The notes under the pieces: model-generated
The model's input: only the letters and a program-made list of their open reading frames with translations
Database searches by the model: none
What the model was told of the DNA's origin: nothing
Shown: positions 6,478-11,100 of the stretch, piece after piece
How positions within the stretch are numbered: the first letter of the stretch is position 1
Layout: each line of letters starts with the position of its first letter
Position numbers and translations under genes: made by a program
Source of the DNA: an uncultured Bacteroidota bacterium
GTDB taxonomy: Bacteria > Bacteroidota > Bacteroidia > Flavobacteriales > TMED113
Reading direction: 5' to 3'
Length of the DNA: 11,100 nucleotides
Assembly (NCBI GenBank): GCA_902520385.1
Contig: CABYOB010000017.1
Coordinates: 1 to 11,100 of the forward strand

Positions 6478-7752
6478 TTAATATGCAAAAATAGGATATT
6501 GTGACATCATTTTATTAATCTCATCACAAAGCCCATTCATTTTATTATTATTTTGATAATTGAATATTGCTTTATCAATAAATTCAACTATTTTTTTTAT
6601 TTCTTTTTCTTTAAGTCCCCTAGTAGTAATTGCTGGGGTACCAATTCTTATACCAGAAGTAATAAAAGGGGATTTATCATCAAAAGGAACCATGTTTTTA
6701 TTAACAGTGATATCTGCTAATCCAAGAGCATGTTCCGCATCCTTACCAGTAATATTTTTAGATCTTAAATCAATAAGCATACAATGATTATCAGTACCAG
6801 AAGAAATTATATTATATCCCAAAGAAATTAAAGATTCTGCCATTATAGAAGCATTTTTTTTAACTTGATTAACATAACTTAAGAAACCATCATCCATAAT
6901 TTCAGAAAAAGCAACTGCTTTGGCTCCAATTAAATGTTCTAATGGACCACCTTGACATCCTGGAAAAACAGATGAATTAATTAAAGTTGACATCATTTTT
7001 AAATCACCTTTTTTGGTTTTTTGACCAAATGGATTTTCAAAATCTTTTCCTATCATTATAATACCTCCTCTTGGACCCCGCAAAGTTTTATGAGTTGTTG
7101 ATGTAACAATATGACAATATTCAAAAGGATTATTTAACAATCCCTTCACAATTAAGCCAGCAGGATGTGAAATATCAGCTAACAAAATAGCTCCAATTTC
7201 ATCAGCAACTTTTCTAAATCTAAAATAATCCCAATCTCTAGAATATGCAGATGCTCCACAAATAATCATTTTGGGTTTCTTTTCATAAGCTACTTTTTCC
7301 ATATTTTCATAGTCAATAAGACCTGTTTCTTTTGAAACTCCATAAAATGATGTTTTATATAATTTTCCGGAAAAATTAACCGGAGAACCATGAGTCAAAT
7401 GTCCACCATGAGATAAGTCAAAACCTAATATTTGATCCCCAGGATTTAAACAAGCCATAAAAACTGCTAAATTAGCTTGTGAGCCAGAATGAGGTTGAAC
7501 GTTAGCATAATCAACTCCAAAAATTTCCTTTGCTCTATCAATAGCTAACTGTTCTATTTTATCAATATATTCACATCCACCATAATATCTTTTATTTGGG
7601 TACCCTTCTGCATATTTGTTAGTTAAACAAGAACCTGCAACATTTAATACTTGATTACTTACATAATTTTCTGAAGCAATTAACTCTATTCCATTTATTT
7701 GTCTTTCATTTTCTTTTTCAATTAACGAAAAAATTATATCATCTTTATTCAC
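6478..7752 (-). CDS. glyA: Serine hydroxymethyltransferase
   Basis: This is the PLP enzyme converting serine and tetrahydrofolate to glycine and 5,10-methylene-THF, the main source of one-carbon units (424 residues, usual length). Seen: ELIASENYVS (23-32), NKYAEGYPNKRYYGG (45-59), HSGSQANLAVF (88-98), DLSHGGHLTHG (112-122), LADISHPAGL (191-200, Asp193 pairing with the PLP ring nitrogen), the Schiff-base Lys222 in TSTTHKTLRGPRGG, FPGCQGGPLEH (263-273), and Arg369 in SGIRIGTPA, which binds the substrate carboxylate. The start is GTG at 7752: it gives the expected family N-terminus (MNKDDIIFSLIEKE), and an in-frame TAA lies only a few codons upstream with no ATG between. It is divergent from fahA and is the first gene of a probable glyA-ychF transcript. 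Confidence 0.97.
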   Translation of the reverse strand: MNKDDIIFSLIEKENERQINGIELIASENYVSNQVLNVAGSCLTNKYAEGYPNKRYYGGCEYIDKIEQLAIDRAKEIFGVDYANVQPHSGSQANLAVFMACLNPGDQILGFDLSHGGHLTHGSPVNFSGKLYKTSFYGVSKETGLIDYENMEKVAYEKKPKMIICGASAYSRDWDYFRFRKVADEIGAILLADISHPAGLIVKGLLNNPFEYCHIVTSTTHKTLRGPRGGIIMIGKDFENPFGQKTKKGDLKMMSTLINSSVFPGCQGGPLEHLIGAKAVAFSEIMDDGFLSYVNQVKKNASIMAESLISLGYNIISSGTDNHCMLIDLRSKNITGKDAEHALGLADITVNKNMVPFDDKSPFITSGIRIGTPAITTRGLKEKEIKKIVEFIDKAIFNYQNNNKMNGLCDEINKMMSQYPIFAY

Positions 7753-7776
7753 TGTATATGTTTTAAATTATATATT

Positions 7777-7806
7777 TAAAGATATTATTTATTTTCAAAA
7801 AATCAA
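7777..7806 (-). promoter_or_regulatory. Candidate Bacteroidota-type promoter for glyA
   Basis: On the minus strand, TTG (7806-7804) is followed after 19 bases by TATCTTTA (7784-7777), close to the Bacteroidota consensus of a TTTG-like -33 and TAnnTTTG -7 with a 19-21 base spacer; the last base is A rather than G. It would start transcription about 15-20 nt before the glyA GTG. The -33 element touches the fahA start region, as expected in a 57 bp divergent spacer. Such AT-rich DNA produces chance matches, so this is only a candidate. I found no equally good element for fahA. Confidence 0.35.
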
Positions 7807-7809
7807 CTT

Positions 7810-9072
7810 ATGTTATCAGCAAACAATATTGAAAGAAAATCTTGGATTAAATATGATTTTCATTGTGATTTTCCTATTCAAAATATTCCCTTTGGAGTTT
7901 TTAAGACACATAATAATGAATTTCATATTGCAACAATAATAGGAAAAACCGTAATTAGCTTAAAAAATTTAGAAAAAAATGGTTATTTCAATGATATTTC
8001 ATTGAATAACAAAACCTTTCAAGGAAAAAGTTTAAATAAACTATTAGAACAAAAGAAATCTATTTGGAGAGAAGTAAGAAATAAAATTGCGGATTTATTT
8101 GATATAAAAAATAAAAACTTTGAACAAAAATTTATTAAGCAAGATATTTTGTTCCATCAAAAAGATATAAGTATGGCAATGCCTGTAAAAATAGGAGATT
8201 ATACTGACTTTTATTCAAGTAAAGATCATGCAACTAACGTTGGGAAAATGTTTAGAGATCCTGAAAACGCATTGCTTCCGAATTGGTTACATATTCCAGT
8301 TGGCTATCACGGAAGATCTTCATCAATTGTAATATCAGGAACAAATGTTAAAAGACCAAAAGGACAAATTCTTCCAAAAGGTGAAAAAAAACCAATATTT
8401 TCAGAATCGAAATTATTAGACTTTGAATTAGAAATGGGATTCATCACAGGAAGAGGAAATGATTTAGGTGAAAGTATTAATGTTGAAAATGCTGAAGATT
8501 ATATTTTTGGATTATGCCTATTTAATGATTGGTCTGCTAGGGATATTCAAAAATGGGAATATATTCCCTTAGGACCTTTTCTTGGTAAAAGTTTTAATTC
8601 TAGTATTTCGCCATGGATTGTAACACTTGATGCCTTAGAGCCTTTTCGAGTAAAAGGTGAAAAACAAATTCCAGAAGTATTGGATTATTTAAAATTTAAA
8701 GGACATAAAAACTTTGACATAAATCTAGAAGTATTGATACAATCAAAAACATCCAATCCTACAATAGTTACAAAATCAAACTTTAAATATATGTATTGGA
8801 ATATGGCTCAACAACTTGCTCATCATACTGTTAATGGGTGTAATATCAATGCAGGTGATTTATTAGCGTCTGGCACAATTTCTGGACCAAATAAATCAGA
8901 ATTTGGTTCTATGTTAGAATTATCCTGGGCTGGTACTGAAGAAATTACATTAGATAATGGTGAAAAAAGAAAATTTTTAGAAAATGGCGATACTGTAATC
9001 ATGAAAGGGTTTGGAATTAAAGAAAATTTAAGAATCGGATTTGGTGAATTATTTAATACAATAATTAAATAA
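7810..9072 (+). CDS. fahA: Fumarylacetoacetase
   Basis: This is the cytosolic hydrolase splitting fumarylacetoacetate into fumarate and acetoacetate, the last step of tyrosine/homogentisate catabolism (420 residues, full length). The N-terminal SH3-like domain (about 1-120) includes DFPIQNIPFGVF (20-31). The catalytic domain shows metal ligand Asp133 and the catalytic His140 in DYTDFYSSKDHATNVG, metal ligands Glu206 and Glu208 in DFELEMGF, Asp240 in FNDWSARDIQKWE with Arg244 and Gln247, Lys260 in GPFLGKSF, and SGTISGP (354-360). The spacings match those of mouse FAH (D126, H133, E199, E201, D233, K253). The ATG at 7810 gives the expected family start. The other tyrosine-pathway genes are not in the window. 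The gene is divergent from glyA and ends 1 bp before the Rel/SpoT start, so the two are probably cotranscribed. Confidence 0.97.
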   Translation: MLSANNIERKSWIKYDFHCDFPIQNIPFGVFKTHNNEFHIATIIGKTVISLKNLEKNGYFNDISLNNKTFQGKSLNKLLEQKKSIWREVRNKIADLFDIKNKNFEQKFIKQDILFHQKDISMAMPVKIGDYTDFYSSKDHATNVGKMFRDPENALLPNWLHIPVGYHGRSSSIVISGTNVKRPKGQILPKGEKKPIFSESKLLDFELEMGFITGRGNDLGESINVENAEDYIFGLCLFNDWSARDIQKWEYIPLGPFLGKSFNSSISPWIVTLDALEPFRVKGEKQIPEVLDYLKFKGHKNFDINLEVLIQSKTSNPTIVTKSNFKYMYWNMAQQLAHHTVNGCNINAGDLLASGTISGPNKSEFGSMLELSWAGTEEITLDNGEKRKFLENGDTVIMKGFGIKENLRIGFGELFNTIIK

Positions 9073-9073
9073 A

Positions 9074-11100
9074 ATGGCAGATATAATTGTTTCAAAAGAA
9101 ATATTAAAGAAATATCAATCTCTTATAAGATCGTTATCAAATAAAATTAACAGTGAAGAAAAAAAAGAGATAAAAAAAGCTTTTGAAATTGCATATTTAG
9201 CCCATAAAGGTATTAAAAGAAAATCTGGAGAACCTTATATTTCCCATCCTCTTTCAGTTGCAAAAATTGTTTCAAAAGAAATAGGATTAGGGTCATTAGC
9301 AGTAAAATGTGCATTGTTACATGATGTTGTTGAGGATAGCGAAATTAAATTAAAAGAAATAGAAAGAAAATTTGGGAAAAAAGTATCGAATATTATTGAC
9401 GGCCTTACAAAAATATCTGAAGTTATTGATAGCGCCAGCTCTATTCAAGCTGAGAATTTTAGAAAAATGTTACTAACATTATCAGATGATGTTAATGTAA
9501 TTTTAATAAAATTAGCTGACAGACTAGATAATATGAGAACATTAGATGTCTTGGAAGATAGAAAAAGAAAAAAAATATCTTCCGAAACCCTATATATATA
9601 TGCTCCATTAGCTCATAGATTAGGATTATACTCTATCAAAACAGAGCTAGAAGATCTTTCATTAAAATATACTGAACCTGATAAATATTTTGAAATATCA
9701 AAAAAATTAAATGAAACAAAAATTGAAAGAGAAAATTATATTAAAAAATTTTTAAAACCTATCAAATTAAAAGTAAAAAAAGAAGGATTTAAAGTATCAA
9801 TTAAAGGAAGGCCTAAATCTATTTTCTCAATAAGAAAAAAAATGTCAAAACAAGAAATAAATTTTGAGGAAGTATTTGATAAATTTGCAATAAGAATTAT
9901 TATCAATTCTACAGAACTACACGAAAAACCTGATTGTTGGAAAATATACTCAATAGTTACAGATTATTACAAACCAAATCCTGACAGATTAAGAGATTGG
10001 ATTTCTACTCCAAAAACTAATGGATATGAATCTTTACATACTACTGTTATGGGGCCAGATGGACATTGGGTTGAGGTTCAAATCAGAAGTGAAAGAATGG
10101 ATCAAATTGCGGAAAAAGGACTAGCTGCTCATTGGCTTTATAAAAAAAATACTAAAACAGAGAAAAAACCCGATAATTTAAATAAATGGATAAATAACAT
10201 TAGAGAATTATTAGAAAATCCTGAAGAAAATGCTGTTGATTTTCTAAATGAATTTAAATTAAACTTATTCTCTAAAGAAATATTTGTTTTCACCCCTCAA
10301 GGTGAACTTATTACACTACCCAAAAACTCAACAGCTTTAGATTTTGCATTCAGTATTCATACTGAACTTGGAAAAAAATGCTTAGGTACTAAAGTAAATG
10401 GCAAATTAGTTCCATTAAGCCATAAATTAAAAAGTGGTGATCAAATAGAAATTATTTCATCTGAAAAACAGAGGCCAAAAGAAAATTGGTTAGATTTTGT
10501 AATTACATCCAAAGCAAAAAATAAAATCAAGAGTTCATTAGATGAAGGAAGGAAAATAATTGCTCAAGAAGGAAAAGAAATTTTAAAAAGAAAATTAAAA
10601 CACTTAAAAATACCATTTTCTGAAAAACGTATTAATGAACTTCAATCTTATTTTAAACTTCAAGATAGTCAAGATTTATTTTTCAAAATTGGAACTGGAA
10701 ACATAAATAACCCCGATTTAAAGAAGTATGTTGAAACCAGAGAAAGTTGGTATAATTATTTAAGATCTAAACTAACAAGAAAAAAAATAAAAGATGAAAA
10801 TAAAGAAGTTCAAAATAATTCGAATAGGGAAAAGAAAATTTTAAGATTTGGTGAAGAAAAAGAGCAGTTAGAATATAAAATAGCGCCTTGTTGTAATCCA
10901 ATCCCTGGAGATGATGTTTTTGGATTTATTACTATAGAAGAAGGAATAAAAATACACTCCGACAACTGCCCAAACTCTATAAGACTAAAAACAAATTTTA
11001 ATTACAGAACAATTGAAGCTCATTGGATAAATATCGAAGATTTAGATTTTTCAGCAATTTTAGAAATAAAAGGTATTGATTCAACTGGAATTGTTAATCA
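9074..11100 (+). CDS. spoT: Rel/SpoT bifunctional (p)ppGpp synthetase/hydrolase, 3' truncated by window edge
   Basis: The frame opens at ATG 9074 and stays open for 675 codons to the window end. Its domain order is that of long RSH enzymes, the stringent-response factors that make and degrade (p)ppGpp on or near the ribosome. Hydrolase HD domain: Arg49 and His58 in KRKSGEPYISHP, His83-Asp84 in LLHDVVED, and LADRLDNMRT (147-156, with Asp149 and Asn153), so hydrolysis looks intact. Synthetase: GRPKSIFSIRKKM (245-257), FAIRIIIN (271-278), RLRD (305-308), then GYESLHTTVMGP (317-328) and EVQIRSERMDQIAEKG (334-349). RLRD stands where bifunctional enzymes carry RxKD and RelA-type synthetases ExDD, which fits a bifunctional enzyme. 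TGS domain at about 403-463 (FTPQGELITLPKNSTALDFA). The Cys-containing region CCNPIPGDDVFG (606-617) with His628 and Cys632 follows, and the ACT/RRM domain begins near 656 before the cut. The ATG is 1 bp after the fahA stop. Confidence 0.96.
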   Translation, partial: MADIIVSKEILKKYQSLIRSLSNKINSEEKKEIKKAFEIAYLAHKGIKRKSGEPYISHPLSVAKIVSKEIGLGSLAVKCALLHDVVEDSEIKLKEIERKFGKKVSNIIDGLTKISEVIDSASSIQAENFRKMLLTLSDDVNVILIKLADRLDNMRTLDVLEDRKRKKISSETLYIYAPLAHRLGLYSIKTELEDLSLKYTEPDKYFEISKKLNETKIERENYIKKFLKPIKLKVKKEGFKVSIKGRPKSIFSIRKKMSKQEINFEEVFDKFAIRIIINSTELHEKPDCWKIYSIVTDYYKPNPDRLRDWISTPKTNGYESLHTTVMGPDGHWVEVQIRSERMDQIAEKGLAAHWLYKKNTKTEKKPDNLNKWINNIRELLENPEENAVDFLNEFKLNLFSKEIFVFTPQGELITLPKNSTALDFAFSIHTELGKKCLGTKVNGKLVPLSHKLKSGDQIEIISSEKQRPKENWLDFVITSKAKNKIKSSLDEGRKIIAQEGKEILKRKLKHLKIPFSEKRINELQSYFKLQDSQDLFFKIGTGNINNPDLKKYVETRESWYNYLRSKLTRKKIKDENKEVQNNSNREKKILRFGEEKEQLEYKIAPCCNPIPGDDVFGFITIEEGIKIHSDNCPNSIRLKTNFNYRTIEAHWINIEDLDFSAILEIKGIDSTGIVN

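Noticed and set aside
8823..9095. 90-codon minus-strand frame opposite the fahA end and the Rel/SpoT start
   Set aside because: It is a reverse-frame shadow of two clearly conserved genes, with no motif of its own.
9986..9997. RLRD instead of RxKD in the (p)ppGpp synthetase domain
   Set aside because: Lys to Arg keeps the charge, and I recall RLRDWIS as the common form in Flavobacteriia, so it is not a sign of an altered enzyme.

Overview
The window is AT-rich (roughly 70 % A+T by eye), densely packed bacterial chromosome. It carries housekeeping genes whose sequences look like Bacteroidota, most likely a marine or aquatic member of the Flavobacteriia. The reasons are the Flavobacteria-style TopoIV A motif HPHGDASIGDA, the RLRDWIS form of the Rel/SpoT synthetase motif, a fused RibBA, a Bacteroidota-type TamB C-terminus, the lack of clear Shine-Dalgarno sequences, and one candidate promoter of the Bacteroidota -33/-7 type. 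This assignment rests on motif recognition, not on a database search.

Layout. At the left edge is the 3' end of a plus-strand tamB-like gene (1-699), ending in a lysine-rich tail. It converges, with only 5 bp between stop codons, on a minus-strand block read right to left: glyA (7752-6478), 9 bp, ychF (6468-5386), a 108 bp gap with a 13-base A/T run, parE (5277-3439), 5 bp, a parC-like ORF (3433-1898), a 4 bp ATGA overlap, and ribBA (1901-705). A 57 bp divergent spacer separates glyA from the plus-strand pair fahA (7810-9072) and a Rel/SpoT gene (from 9074, running off the right end), which are 1 bp apart. There is no intergenic stretch over 300 bp, and I saw no tRNA, rRNA, CRISPR array, insertion sequence or phage gene.

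Roles. ParE and ParC should form topoisomerase IV. RibBA supplies the two entry reactions of riboflavin synthesis. YchF is a conserved ribosome-associated P-loop ATPase. GlyA interconverts serine and glycine and feeds one-carbon metabolism. FahA is the last step of tyrosine/homogentisate breakdown. The Rel/SpoT enzyme sets (p)ppGpp. TamB helps deliver material to the outer membrane.

The one striking anomaly is the parC-like ORF. Its first ~406 residues are a clean TopoIV subunit A N-terminus with the catalytic tyrosine. The protein then switches, in frame and within a few residues, to the last ~105 residues of a GT4-type glycosyltransferase. The distal coiled coil/C-gate and the C-terminal domain of ParC are missing, and so is the glycosyltransferase N-terminal half. 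This is either a real deletion fusion or, in my view more likely, an assembly misjoin; it should be verified before anything is built on it. Apart from this I found no convincing undescribed system.
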